64,000 nucleotides of DNA from CATQHW01 sp965215345 (GCA_965215345.1 CBDCDL010000001.1:186001-250000); one strand, 5' to 3'. Counted from the stretch's first letter, positions 43,569-53,093 are shown. A program made the numbers and translations. Notes: generated from the letters alone by a model not told the origin.

Positions 43569-43850
43569 TCACCCGCGGCTCTTCCGGGTTTCGTGTGAAT
43601 TAAGGGTGCCGGAGGTCGCGGCGTGAGGGCGAAACGACCACAGGCCGTGCTCATCGAAGTCGATGAGTTCTGCCAGGGTGTAGTAACCGCCGCGGTGGGA
43701 GTAGCTGGTGCGGTAGGGCAGTTCCTTGAGCTTGCGAAACGGGGTGCATCTGGCGCGGCCGAGCGCTGCCATGACGTCCGGCAGCGAGGCGACGGTCTGC
43801 TGACGAAACAGGTCGACGATCGCGGCGGTCGAGTACTGGGGCGTTCTCAT
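43569..43850 (-). pseudogene. truncated winged-helix-like protein of a mobile/accessory family
   Basis: The 93-residue frame starts MRTPQYSTAAIVDLFRQQTV then FRKLKELPYRTSYSHRGGYY and EHGLWSF, a pattern of larger (about 200-residue) proteins found in many copies in some GC-rich genomes. After WSFRP the family sequence is lost and the frame ends in unrelated codons, five bases from the cmr6 stop. The intact start carries a good GAGGTG site (in 43858-43862). Function unknown; a role in mobile DNA is inferred from copy number of its relatives. Confidence 0.55.
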
Positions 43851-43851
43851 T

Positions 43852-43890
43852 GTGGCACCTCTACGAATGTCATATTCGTAATAGTGCCAC
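43852..43890. promoter_or_regulatory. 39-base composite palindrome at the wHTH-like gene start
   Basis: Two nested perfect inverted repeats share one centre: the outer arms GTGGCAC/GTGCCAC (43852-43858, 43884-43890) and the inner arms TACGAAT/ATTCGTA (43862-43868, 43874-43880) around GTCAT. It ends one base before the minus-strand start codon at 43850 and covers its ribosome binding region. The size and symmetry suggest an autoregulatory operator or a recombinase/transposase site. Confidence 0.7.
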
Positions 43891-44021
43891 TATGATGCCG
43901 CGCTTGCCATCGGAACGCCACGAGAGCCGTCATCCGGCCATCGCGGCCTACTGGGAGCGGCTTGATTGCATCCGTTTACATGGACTTAATTCTGCGCCGT
44001 CCCTTAGCTCGGGATACAACA

Positions 44022-44385
44022 GCAATGTAGGTCTCGCCCAGCGCCATGGTGAGGGCACCGGCGGTCCTGCCGAAATCAGTCCGCCGGCGACCGTGCCTAG
44101 TCCGGGAACGAATTTCAGGATATTGGATACGATGCTTCGCCCCAGGTTGGTCGTGATCGTGGTTCCGACCATCCCGGCGAGAGACGCCTCGGACAGTGCG
44201 ACTCCGAAGATCGCCGAGATTTTTTTGAGCATGAGAGTCTGAATCGGTACCAGCATCGCAGCGTCCGAGAACGGTATCGGGCTTGCGCCCACCGCCGTCG
44301 CCACGGCAGCCGCCGCTACGACTGCCTCGTGCGCTTTCTTCTTTTTCAGCTCGATGCTCGCCTTGGTTGCGTAGTATCTGATTAT
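44022..44385 (-). pseudogene. DUF697-type gene, degraded second copy
   Basis: Over 90% identical to the gene at 31345-31800. Two lesions are visible: the start codon, at 44383-44385 on the minus strand, is ATA instead of ATG, and a run of CCC has lost one C near 44080, shifting the frame after GGLISAG. The homology ends near 44022, about 60 codons short of the end. A downstream ATG at 44304 could still give a shortened peptide. Confidence 0.8.
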
Positions 44386-44451
44386 GCTATGTCCTCCAAG
44401 TCTTCGAATCGGTCGAGCGAAGCGAATGTCGGTTTCATGGCGGCGGACTGC

Positions 44452-44514
44452 TCACCAAGCTCCTGCCGATCGATGTGGCAGACGCGATCGTCGTAGCCGT
44501 TTTCTCGTGGCCAT
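44452..44514 (-). pseudogene. glycine-zipper gene, 5' remnant (third copy)
   Basis: The frame MATRKRLRRSRLPHRSAGAW followed by a stop matches the start of the paralogue at 33997, and the 125 bases before it (44515-44640) match the leader of the other two copies. The rest of the gene is missing and the DUF697 remnant follows directly, so a central deletion removed most of the cassette. Confidence 0.7.
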
Positions 44515-44672
44515 GAGAGAAGGTAGCGAACGAAATCGGGCGTGCGGGGAGCCGGCAACGGTTGCGGCAGAAAATCGACGTGATTCCCTGACGGATCGCT
44601 GGTCCGGAATGGAAGAACTGGTCACGTCGAGCCGGTTCTAAGCCGGCAAGGTTAGCGACCCCTCCTCGGCAT

Positions 44673-44886
44673 TCAGTCGCGCAGGGTCTCTGCGGCCACG
44701 CGGGTCCGCAGCGTGCCCGGAATCGTGTACTGAATGCTCGGCCTTGGCGCGCAACCGATCCCTGATCCCCGGCGTGCCGGGCGGCAGGTGGGCCAGATCG
44801 GCGATCAAGCCGTAGCGGAACAGCGCCACCTCGCGGCGCAGCTTCTCTTCGTCGTGGTTGTCGTCGGCGTTGGCGGTGTGGTTCAT
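44673..44886 (-). pseudogene. DDE transposase N-terminal remnant
   Basis: From the ATG at 44886 (AGGAGG upstream) the frame reads EKLRREVALFRYGLIADLAH then LPPGTPGIRDRLRAKAE, the N-terminus of an integrase-core transposase. One frameshift after AKAE moves the family sequence (QYTIPGTLRTRVAAETLRD) to the next frame, which ends at a TGA where Trp is usual. The HTH and catalytic DDE domain are absent. Confidence 0.6.
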
Positions 44887-45028
44887 CGGAACCTCCTCGG
44901 TTCGGGTCCATCGACCCGGTGTTGAGGGCAAGCTATGGGTCAGCCGCCGGACCGACAGGCCCCGGGTGGTGTTGGCGCCAGGAATCTATGATTCACGTCA
45001 TAGTCCCAACCGCCCTTGCAGTCGGATC

Positions 45029-45075
45029 GCTTCAATGAGGCCACAGGAAGGTTCCAGCTTCAATGAGGCCGCCGG
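45029..45075 (+). repeat. two degenerate CRISPR repeat remnants left of the IS21 fragment
   Basis: GCTTCAATGAGGCC at 45029-45042 and GCTTCAATGAGGCCGCCGG at 45057-45075 equal the first 14 and 19 bases of the array repeat. The remainder of each is lost and they are only 28 bases apart, so they are not a functional repeat-spacer unit. They mark the old distal end of the array, now cut off by transposon sequence. Confidence 0.75.
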
Positions 45076-45141
45076 CGGTGATCGCAGCCGGACCCGGCGT
45101 GAGCAAGGGTGCTCCTGACCACCCGACGAAAGGAGCACCCG

Positions 45142-46680
45142 TTGCCGGGCCGACATCTTACCGATCACCAAGTGAGGCTCTACATGAGTTTGCGCCGCAA
45201 GGACCCACCGTCAGTCGCGGCGGCCAGGGCGGCATTCAGTACCGCCACCGCCTACCGCATCGAGTCCGACCCGCGACTGCCGTCACAGAAACAGACCCCG
45301 CGCACGCGCCGCCGCCGCGACCCGCTGGCCGGCATCTTCGATGAAGAAGTAGTGCCGTTGCTGGTCGAGTCCCCGTCTCTGCGGGCGGTCACCATCTTCG
45401 AAGAACTGCGCCGCAACCATCCGGAGCTGTCTGCCGGAGTGCGGCGCACCCTCGAGCGCCGCGTGCGCCACTGGCGCGCCCTGCATGGCCCCGAACAGGA
45501 GGTGATCTTCGCCCAGCGCCATCCCCCCGGTCGCCTCGGCCTGTCCGACTTCACCGCCACCGGACACCTCGGCCTCACCATCGCCGGTGCGCCGCTGATC
45601 CATCTGCTGTACCACTTCCGGCTGCCCTACTCCGGGTTCGAGTACGCTGAGGTGGTGCTCGGCGGCGAGAGCTTCGTCGCCCTGAGCGGCGGCTGTCAGA
45701 ACGCCTTGTGGCTGCTCGGCGGCGTCCCTCGGGAGCACCGCACCGACAGCCTGGCGGCCGCCTACCACAATCTGGATCAGGCGGCCCGCGATGACCTCAC
45801 CCGCCGTTACCAGGAGTTGTGCGACCACTACGGCATGCAACCCACGCGCAACAACCGCGGCGTCGCCCATGAAAACGGCAGCGTCGAAAGCGCCCACGGC
45901 CACCTCAAGCGCGCCATCGAACAAGCCCTGCTGCTGCGCGGCTCGCACGACTTCGATGACCTCGCTGCCTATCGTGCCTTCATCGCCGAGATCGTCGGTC
46001 GCCACAACGCCCGTCACCGCGCCCGCATCGACGCCGAACGCGCCGTGCTGCGACCGCTGCCGGCGCAGCGCACCCAGGACTTCGAGCTGGAATGCGTGCA
46101 GGTCACCTCGCACTCCGGGTTCACCCTGCGCAAGGTGTTCTACTCGGTGCCGTCGCGGCTGATCGGCCACACCCTGCGCGTCCACCTCTACGATGATCGC
46201 CTGGAGCTGATGATCGGCTCCAGTCCACTGCTGACCCTGCCCCGCGGTCGTCCCCACAGCGACGGGCGCCGTGGCCACGTAGTCAACTATCACCATCTCA
46301 TCCCTGCCCTGCGCCGCAAGCCGATGGCCCTTGTCGCGCGCCACGCCGCGGTGGTCGGCGCCTCAACTGGGCATGCTTTGCCCGGCTGCTACGGCGATAC
46401 CCGCTGCCGCTGGCTCGTATCGTGCACTCCATTTACGCAGCGAAGCCTGCGACTTGAGGAACCGTGTGCGTCAATCGCGCTCGCACGGCTCTGTGGGGGC
46501 CTGGGGCCGGTAACGGCCCTGGGCTACCCGGACGCCACATTCCCAGGGTGTTGCGGCAAAGATGCTTCAATGAGGCCGCCGGATATTACCGACGGAATCC
46601 TCGAAAGGGGCCTCCTGGAAGAGGGTATGGAGCAGGCTTCAATGAGGCCGCCGGATATTACCGACGGAATCGTCGCGTAG
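45142..46680 (+). pseudogene. istA: IS21-family transposase IstA, C-terminally truncated
   Basis: TTG start at 45142 with AGGAG at 45131. The product matches IstA: GRHLTDHQVRLYMSLRRKDP, FDEEVVPLLVESPSLRAVTI, LGLSDFTATG, YHFRLPYSGFEYAEVVLGGE, REHRTDSL, NNRGVAHENGSVESAHGHLK (DDE core acidic residues in this stretch) and VFYSVPSRLIGHTLRVHLYD. Homology ends near 46330 after HHLIPALRRKPMAL; the frame then runs through non-homologous sequence and two CRISPR repeats before a stop at 46680. The last part of IstA and the whole of istB are missing, so the element cannot move on its own. It sits at the distal end of the array. Confidence 0.8.
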
Positions 46681-48647
46681 CCTCTCCCCTCCCTAGCTTA
46701 TTAGGCTGGGCTTCAATGAGGCCGCCGGATATTACCGACGGAATCTGGCCCGGGAATTTCGGAAACTTTCCCATGAGGAGATAGCGCTTCAATGAGGCCG
46801 CCGGATATTACCGACGGAATCGTGCCTTGATGTCTCTCTTTGGAGACTTCACTGGCTCTTGCTTCAATGAGGCCGCCGGATATTACCGACGGAATCTGGG
46901 GAGTCGAATCGGGTTAAGATAGCCACTCTTCAGGTGCTTCAATGAGGCCGCCGGATATTTACCGACGGAATCCCACTAATCCAAACAGTCATTTCGACAG
47001 CTTCGGCTGTCGGAGGCTTCAATGAGGCCGCCGGATATTTACCGACGGAATCTGTCAGGAACGAGGCTTTCTAGGCCTCTTTCCGAAAGCTTCAATGAGG
47101 CCGCCGGATATTTACCGACGGAATCATAAGAACAGCAACATCAGTTCATTCAAGTAAAAATAGCTTCAATGAGGCCGCCGGATATTTACCGACGGAATCC
47201 GGCTCCCCAGGTGTTCGAGTTCCCCAAAGGTACGACCCTTGAGCTTCAATGAGGCCGCCGGATATTTACCGACGGAATCGGCTCGCCTCTCTGGAGGCGA
47301 GACAATCGCAGCTCAGATCGCTTCAATGAGGCCGCCGGATATTTACCGACGGAATCTCTACTCCAAGAGAATTCGGAGAAAGCTGATCTGGACAAGCGCT
47401 TCAATGAGGCCGCCGGATATTTACCGACGGAATCTTCAAAAATAAATAGGATCGTAGTCTCGGGGCCAGCGGGCTCGCTTCAATGAGGCCGCCGGATATT
47501 TACCGACGGAATCACATATGGAGTCGAGTCCCACGGGGCTGGAGAGATAGGCTTCAATGAGGCCGCCGGATATTTACCGACGGAATCCCCCGTTCTTCGG
47601 GGATCGATAGGGAGACGAAGGCAGTCATTCGCTTCAATGAGGCCGCCGGATATTTACCGACGGAATCTGCCACGGATGCGGCGCTTGCCTCGGTGGAGGT
47701 TCTGCCGCTTCAATGAGGCCGCCGGATATTTACCGACGGAATCATGCCATAATCCGCGGGGAGTCCAACCGGATGAGGATTGGCTTCAATGAGGCCGCCG
47801 GATATTTACCGACGGAATCTCGAAAGAAAACCACGAACTTTACCAACAAACTCGTATAGCTTCAATGAGGCCGCCGGATATTTACCGACGGAATCGGGCA
47901 TAGTCCATGCCCACAGCATACTAGAGAAGAAGGCTCGGGCTTCAATGAGGCCGCCGGATATTTACCGACGGAATCTCCCCAAGTCTCAATACGTCGTCGG
48001 GACTGATCTGAGGCTTCAATGAGGCCGCCGGATATTTACCGACGGAATCTTCCCAGACTAACGGGAAGGAGACGGTGGCTCCTTCGCTTCAATGAGGCCG
48101 CCGGATATTTACCGACGGAATCGCTCGTATTTCCGGGACCTTCCGGACGAGGAGCTCATCTAGCTTCAATGAGGCCGCCGGATATTTACCGACGGAATCT
48201 CCGAGGATGGTGATGGATGCCCTTCCGGGGCATTACAGCTTCAATGAGGCCGCCGGATATTTACCGACGGAATCAGGAGAAGGACTTGAGGGAGGCCCAC
48301 AAGAAGGCCTCCGAGCTTCAATGAGGCCGCCGGATATTTACCGACGGAATCTTCGCAATTCCGCAATGGGTTGTACCATACCTGTTGTGCTTCAATGAGG
48401 CCGCCGGATATTTACCGACGGAATCTAGAGGACGGGCGATGGGATGGCGTCGAAAGCACCTCGAGCTTCAATGAGGCCGCCGGATATTTACCGACGGAAT
48501 CTTGGGGGAGGGGGTGCTGCCCAGACACTATTCTGGGAGCTTCAATGAGGCCGCCGGATATTTACCGACGGAATCTCCCTCCGAACGAGAGGCTGGAGCC
48601 GATCAGGCTCGCTTCAATGAGGCCGCCGGATATTTACCGACGGAATC
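46564..48647 (-). CRISPR. CRISPR array, 28 repeats, 27 spacers (type I-G-like repeats)
   Basis: I located 28 repeats; on the plus strand each begins GCTTCAATGAGGCC and ends CGACGGAATC. The five at the left (46564-46896) are 36 bases; the other 23 are 37 bases, with TTT instead of TT in the central ATATTTA. Spacers are 35-43 bases. The repeat folds as CCGCCGG/CCGACGG around that loop. The crRNA strand is probably minus, since its 3' end then reads CATTGAAGC, the usual crRNA tag form, and cas2 lies at the right end. The newest spacers are thus at the right, the oldest at the left. Confidence 0.97.
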
Positions 48648-48852
48648 GGACCGTGCCCAAATCCAAGCTGTACAACCGGTTGCCGGTTGCAATGCGAGAG
48701 GTCAGGTGCGGTCCCGTGCAATGGGGAAGCAAGCGCAACATTCGGAGGGTACTATATCACATAAGTTGCCACATGTCAAAGAGCTCACTGCTTGCGAGCT
48801 CTCCCCGGCCGGAGCGCGTCACGGGAGCGCTCGCTCCGCAGCGGCGACCGAA
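48648..48852 (-). promoter_or_regulatory. probable CRISPR leader between cas2 and the array
   Basis: The 205 bases between the last repeat and the cas2 stop are richer in A and T than the surroundings (for example ACTATATCACATAAGTTG near 48750-48767) and carry no gene. A leader is expected at this end because repeat orientation, newer 37-base repeats and the adjacent cas genes all point here. Confidence 0.6.
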
Positions 48853-49143
48853 TCATATGATCATCGGTTCGCGTCGCATCACGTGGAACGGTTTTCCGAG
48901 GCTGACGACACGCGGCTCGACGTTGTCGGCAACGCCCAGATCGATCAGGACCACATGATCGTCGCCATGATCTATCAGACCGTCGAGCCGCGCAAGGAGT
49001 TCGGCGCGCCGTTGGCGGCTCATGCGGCACTGGAACACCGAGAGCTGGATCCATGCCCCGTAGCCGTTCATGACCTTGAACACCTTGCGCCAGCGCTTGG
49101 GGTCGGAGATGTCGTAGGTGACGATGTAGAGATGCTCGGGCAC
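48853..49143 (-). CDS. cas2: CRISPR-associated endoribonuclease Cas2
   Basis: The 96-residue protein has the ferredoxin-like Cas2 pattern: LYIVTYDISDPKRWRKVFKV with the conserved Asp, IQLSVFQCRMSRQRRAEL, and a C-terminal strand LGKPFHVMRREPMII. It forms the adaptation complex with Cas1. It lies four bases downstream of cas4-cas1 and next to the array leader. Confidence 0.95.
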   Translation of the reverse strand: MPEHLYIVTYDISDPKRWRKVFKVMNGYGAWIQLSVFQCRMSRQRRAELLARLDGLIDHGDDHVVLIDLGVADNVEPRVVSLGKPFHVMRREPMII

Positions 49144-49147
49144 GAGG

Positions 49148-50920
49148 TCAGCGCGTCAGGAAGTTCGGGTAGGAGGAGATTTCACCAAGCAGAAAACGGC
49201 CGAACAGGCGCGCCTGCATCTCCATGAGACGGCGGTAACTCACCCGGTAGCCGAACAGAGGATGCGCGACCTCGTGATCCATGCGGCGCTCGAACGCGGC
49301 GATGAACTTGCGCCGGCCGGCGGGGGCGAGCGCGACGCTCCCCGCTGCCGCCTTGAAGTCGGTCGGCCGCACCTCGCCGTTGTTGATTACCTGCAGCACG
49401 ACGGAGTCGGCGACGATGGGCCGAAAGGGCTCCATCAGGTCGAGCGCCAGCGCCGGCCGGCCGTAGCGCGGCTGATGGTACAGGCCTCGGAAGGCATCGA
49501 ACCCGACGGCTGTCAGCGTCACCGTCCAGGCACGGACCAGCAGCGAGTACGCGAAGGACAGCAGCGCGTTGACGGGATCGGTGGGAGGGCGACGGTTTCG
49601 CTTCTTGAACTCGAACGCCGCTGCCTCGGAGTCGTTCGAGTTGATCATCGCGGGGAACGCTCCGAAGTAGCGGGCAGCCGCCGTGCCCTCGACTCCGAGC
49701 AGCTCAGGCATCGACTGCGAGCGGTCGGCCCTGCGGCTGTCGTCCTTGAGTTCGATCATCACGTCGCGCTTGTCGTCCGTCCGCTTCCAGTTGCGCCGGA
49801 GCAGCGTGCGGCAGTTCCGGATCTTGGCGTTCACCAGGCCCTTGGCGAAGCGCAGGCAGGTGGCCTCATCGAAGCTCGCCCGGTACTGAGCGGTGCGGAG
49901 CTCCACGTTCTTGTGGCCGTTGCCGACGGTGTGGCCGTAGAACCACCCCCCGTGGCTGTACCACGTGACCGGAATGCCGCGCCGCATCAGCTCCTGCAGG
50001 CACGGGGCGGTGACGTAGACGCTGCCCATCAGGACGACCTGCGAGGTCTCCGCGAGGCGGGCGGTGGCCACCTTCTCGTCATCGATGGTCACTACCAGCG
50101 TCTCCCCGGACTTGGCGACCTTGGCGCCGTGCGCCTGCACGTAGAGGGGCAACGCCTCCGTGTTCGGGACGGCGATCGGGCGAGGCTCGGGCGAGGACCG
50201 GGACAGATGGTTGATCTCGTCCGGCAGGCAGATGCCGACCAGCGAGCAGCGTGGGCACTTCGGGCTGTCCTCCAGCGGCGGGGGGATCGCCCCGCTCTGC
50301 GCGAGGCTCCGAAGCCCGGCGATCGCCTCTTCGGTCGTCCGGATCAACGCATCGTCGAACGGGATCCGAACGCGCTCGCGGCTGGCGACGAAGTACAGCA
50401 CCCCCTGGTCGCACCGGTAGCCGTGCTCGCGCAGGAGCAACCCCTGTGCGCAGAGCTGGACCCGTTCCGGATCGTAGGCGCCGCCCTCGACGTGCGGTCG
50501 CTTGCCGCGCTTGTAGTCCACGGGGATCACGCAGCCGTCCTCGGACTCGATGAGGTCCGTCGCCGCGATCAGCCCCAGCGTGTCGGACGACAGCGTTACC
50601 GAGCGCGCGTGCAGCTTGTCGTCGACTGTTACATCGCCGGGCGGCGGCAGCGTCCCTCCGTCGCGGTCGACGCGCCGATGGGCGTAGCGGCCTTCAACGG
50701 TGTCCGCCGACTCCGCCCGCTCGCGCTGGACCCATTCCAGGTATGCGAGGCGCGGGCAGTACTGATACTCGTTGACCATGCCCGCCGGCACGAGGGGCGT
50801 TCCGGCGGCCGGCGGGTTCTGCGCCTCTTCGTCATGTCCGGGTTTCTTGTCCACTGCGACGTGCCGAGCCTCTGCGGTGAGGCCGCCTCCCAATGCAATG
50901 TCGGTCGCGTCGGTGTGCAA
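49148..50920 (-). CDS. cas4-cas1: Cas4-Cas1 fusion (type I-G adaptation)
   Basis: The 590-residue protein has an N-terminal Cas4 domain: VNEYQYCPRLAYLEW, the catalytic VIPVDYKRGKR and the cluster cysteines CPRCSLVGICLP. Cas1 follows from about residue 255, with the catalytic Glu in GVEGTAAARYFGAFP, the His in LYHQPRYGRPALALD and acidic MEPFRP. Fusion of Cas4 to Cas1 is a hallmark of type I-G (formerly I-U). It trims, selects PAM-containing fragments and integrates spacers. The start at 50920 is uncertain; an ATG at 50779 lies just before the Cas4 motif. Confidence 0.95.
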   Translation of the reverse strand: MHTDATDIALGGGLTAEARHVAVDKKPGHDEEAQNPPAAGTPLVPAGMVNEYQYCPRLAYLEWVQRERAESADTVEGRYAHRRVDRDGGTLPPPGDVTVDDKLHARSVTLSSDTLGLIAATDLIESEDGCVIPVDYKRGKRPHVEGGAYDPERVQLCAQGLLLREHGYRCDQGVLYFVASRERVRIPFDDALIRTTEEAIAGLRSLAQSGAIPPPLEDSPKCPRCSLVGICLPDEINHLSRSSPEPRPIAVPNTEALPLYVQAHGAKVAKSGETLVVTIDDEKVATARLAETSQVVLMGSVYVTAPCLQELMRRGIPVTWYSHGGWFYGHTVGNGHKNVELRTAQYRASFDEATCLRFAKGLVNAKIRNCRTLLRRNWKRTDDKRDVMIELKDDSRRADRSQSMPELLGVEGTAAARYFGAFPAMINSNDSEAAAFEFKKRNRRPPTDPVNALLSFAYSLLVRAWTVTLTAVGFDAFRGLYHQPRYGRPALALDLMEPFRPIVADSVVLQVINNGEVRPTDFKAAAGSVALAPAGRRKFIAAFERRMDHEVAHPLFGYRVSYRRLMEMQARLFGRFLLGEISSYPNFLTR

Positions 50921-50995
50921 TCTTGAGAGCGGATTTCGCGACGGCCGGTCCCTCTGCGGAGCCCAGCGACGCCAGCAGGGTCGAGTCGCCGGTGA

Positions 50996-52174
50996 TCAGC
51001 GGGACACGCTCCTGGTCTCCCATGTGGTGGCCGCCGCAGCTTCGCCAGCTACTGCGAACAACCCCAGGCCGAAGTGACAGCCGTATCCCAACGCGAGGGG
51101 TCCCGGGATCCCATCAGGGAACCGCAGCCGCAGGAGCACTCCGTGCGAATCGGTGGCGCGTTCGCGACCGCGGGAGCGGAAGCGGTGGAACTGCAGCGGC
51201 CGTCGACGGTTTCCGTGGACTTCCACGTGCGGGAGCACATCGACCTGGATGCGCTCCGCCCGTGAGGGGTCAAGGATGCCACGGCGCTGCACGAGCCGGC
51301 GCACTTCGCGCGGGTAGCCGGTGGCCTCCGCCAGTATCCCGCTCACGACTTCGTCTCGCTCCAGCAGGCGGTACGCTTCTCGCCCGTCAACGGTGCGTTT
51401 CAGATGCCCCGTCGGCAAGAATGGGGTGACGCTCGTCCAGACCCGCGACCGGCCGAACAACGCCGACGCAGAGGAGAACTCGGCGGTACTCCCGAATCCT
51501 TCCAGGGCAAGTCGCCACTCCCGCTGTCCACGTCCCTCGACGCCTTCTTGCTCGGCCGCGCCGGCCGGCCTTATCCACAATCGGGTAATCCGGTCCAGTG
51601 CTGCACGCACGTGCGGGGCGAGACCCGCCGCCACGTAGACGGAGACGTGGTCGATCCTGCCGTCGCCGTCTGCGTCTTCCGGCAGCCAGAAGGCGTGCGT
51701 GTGCTCGGCATCCCGCAGCGGCCGGCCGTCGGCATCGCGGCCGGAAATGTCAGGCGGCGCCAAGGGCCGGCTCCGGCCGGTCTGTGAATTCTGCTCCCAG
51801 CCGAAGCGTGCGAGCGCCGCACGCCGCATCAGTTCGCCTATTCTCACGGCATCCTCGATGCGCGGCTGTGGCCGGCCCGCGAGGAGATAGCGCGCAACGG
51901 TGACGCGCCCGCTGTCCGTCTGGCGCGACGCCGGTGGCGTGCGCCGAGGAACGGGTGACAGGGAAGGCCGCATGTATACCACCTCGCGTACTGCCGGAGG
52001 CCGGCTCCAGCCGTATTTCCGGTAATCGCTGCTCTCGATCTGCAAAGCGTCCAGCAACCGTTCCGGAAGAGTCGGTCCGATGGCTCGTTGGCGTGCGCGC
52101 TCCAGGGCGCGAACCGTGGGAGGTCTCGTTCCCGCCGCCTTGGCTCGCTCTCGGTCATCGTCGTCTATGGACAT
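50996..52174 (-). CDS. csb2: Csb2 lacking its N-terminal Cas5-like domain
   Basis: The 392-residue protein matches the C-terminal part of Csb2 (GSU0054, type I-G), a Cas5/Cas6-like fusion: GWSRPPAVREVVYMRP, FWLPEDADGDGRIDHVSVYV, LAEATGYPREVRRLVQRR, FHRFRSRGRERAT and the glycine-rich GYGCHFGLGLF. Family members are usually 480-550 residues and begin with a Cas5-like GRYHATxWGxHVNE stretch; this is absent, and a TAG stop stands two codons upstream of the start at 52174. The Cas6-like part that cuts pre-crRNA appears complete. Upstream cas3, csx17 and csb1 are missing. Confidence 0.85.
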   Translation of the reverse strand: MSIDDDDRERAKAAGTRPPTVRALERARQRAIGPTLPERLLDALQIESSDYRKYGWSRPPAVREVVYMRPSLSPVPRRTPPASRQTDSGRVTVARYLLAGRPQPRIEDAVRIGELMRRAALARFGWEQNSQTGRSRPLAPPDISGRDADGRPLRDAEHTHAFWLPEDADGDGRIDHVSVYVAAGLAPHVRAALDRITRLWIRPAGAAEQEGVEGRGQREWRLALEGFGSTAEFSSASALFGRSRVWTSVTPFLPTGHLKRTVDGREAYRLLERDEVVSGILAEATGYPREVRRLVQRRGILDPSRAERIQVDVLPHVEVHGNRRRPLQFHRFRSRGRERATDSHGVLLRLRFPDGIPGPLALGYGCHFGLGLFAVAGEAAAATTWETRSVSR

Positions 52175-52329
52175 ACTCTATACCCCGTCGCCGAGGCGCC
52201 GCGAGCGCGCCTTGACGTTGAACGCGCTGACGCCGGGCAGCAGCGTACGGTAATGTGGAGCCGTTGCGGGCGAGTGAAAGGAGCTGTCGCAGTCCCGACG
52301 CTCCTCGATCGCCCCAGGAGGATGAAGAA

Positions 52330-52982
52330 GTGACTGACAACGCGTCCGAGGCGTATCCGGCGCGCCTCTCGGTGGAGTATCCGGACGGGCCGAGGAACCG
52401 GCTCTCGGTGTTCGTGCGGATTCTTCTCGCCATACCGATCCTGATCATCGGCGCGCTCGTGACCGGCTCCTCTCAGGTCGGCCAGGCGGACACGAGCTGG
52501 GACCTCGGCCGCACCGAAGCGCTGGCGGGTTCGGTCGGGTTGTTCCTGGCCACGGCGCTGATGATCCTGTTTCGCCAGAAGTACCCGCGCTGGTGGTTCG
52601 ACTGGAACCTGGAAGTGGCGCGGTTCACCACCCGGATCAGTGCGTACCTCCTCCTGCTGAGGGATGACTATCCGTCCACCGACGAGCGGCAGGCGGTGAC
52701 GGTGGACATCGACTATCCGGACGCGAAGAACGATCTCGACCGAGTACTGCCGCTGTTCAAGTGGTTCCTCGCCATCCCGCACTACATCGTCCTGAGCGTG
52801 CTGGGTACGGCGAGCGTCGTGGTGGTCGTGCTCGGCTGGTTCGTGGTTCTGATCACCGGCAGGCTGCCGATGGGGATGTTCCGGTTCCTGGAGGGGCTCA
52901 TGCGCTGGGGGCTCCGCGTGGCCGCCTACGCGCGTTCCTGCTGACGACGGACCGCTATCCGCCGTTCCGGCTGGGCGAGTAG
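52330..52982 (+). pseudogene. DUF4389 membrane protein, frameshifted near the C-terminus
   Basis: From the GTG at 52330 (AGGAGG upstream) the frame reads ARLSVEYPDGPRNRLSVFVR with two transmembrane segments, a WWFDWNLEVARFTTRISAYL repeat, and a second copy of the pattern (DYPDAKNDLDRVLPLFKW and a third hydrophobic pair). This is the two-domain DUF4389 arrangement. Near 52930 a CG duplication (CGCGCG) shifts the frame: the read frame ends VAAYARSC, while the neighbouring frame continues as FLLTTDRYPPFRLGE and stops at 52982. The loss is about 15 residues, so the protein may still work. Function unknown. Confidence 0.75.
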
Positions 52983-53093
52983 CGTGGATGCAGCGGTTCA
53001 CCGCTGCGGTGCGCGCGGGTTGGGGCGGCAGACGGCAGCCGCCGGTGGGCTCGCAGCGGCGCCGTGCGGCGCCGCCGCGAGCCGATAGAGGCG

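Noticed and set aside
46334..46563. CRISPR leader at the left end of the array
   Set aside because: Repeat orientation, position of cas genes and the age gradient of repeat variants all place the leader at the right end.
47239..48958. Short frames with repeated SFNEAAGYLPTES/ASMRPPDIYRRNL
   Set aside because: These are translations of the CRISPR repeats, not proteins.
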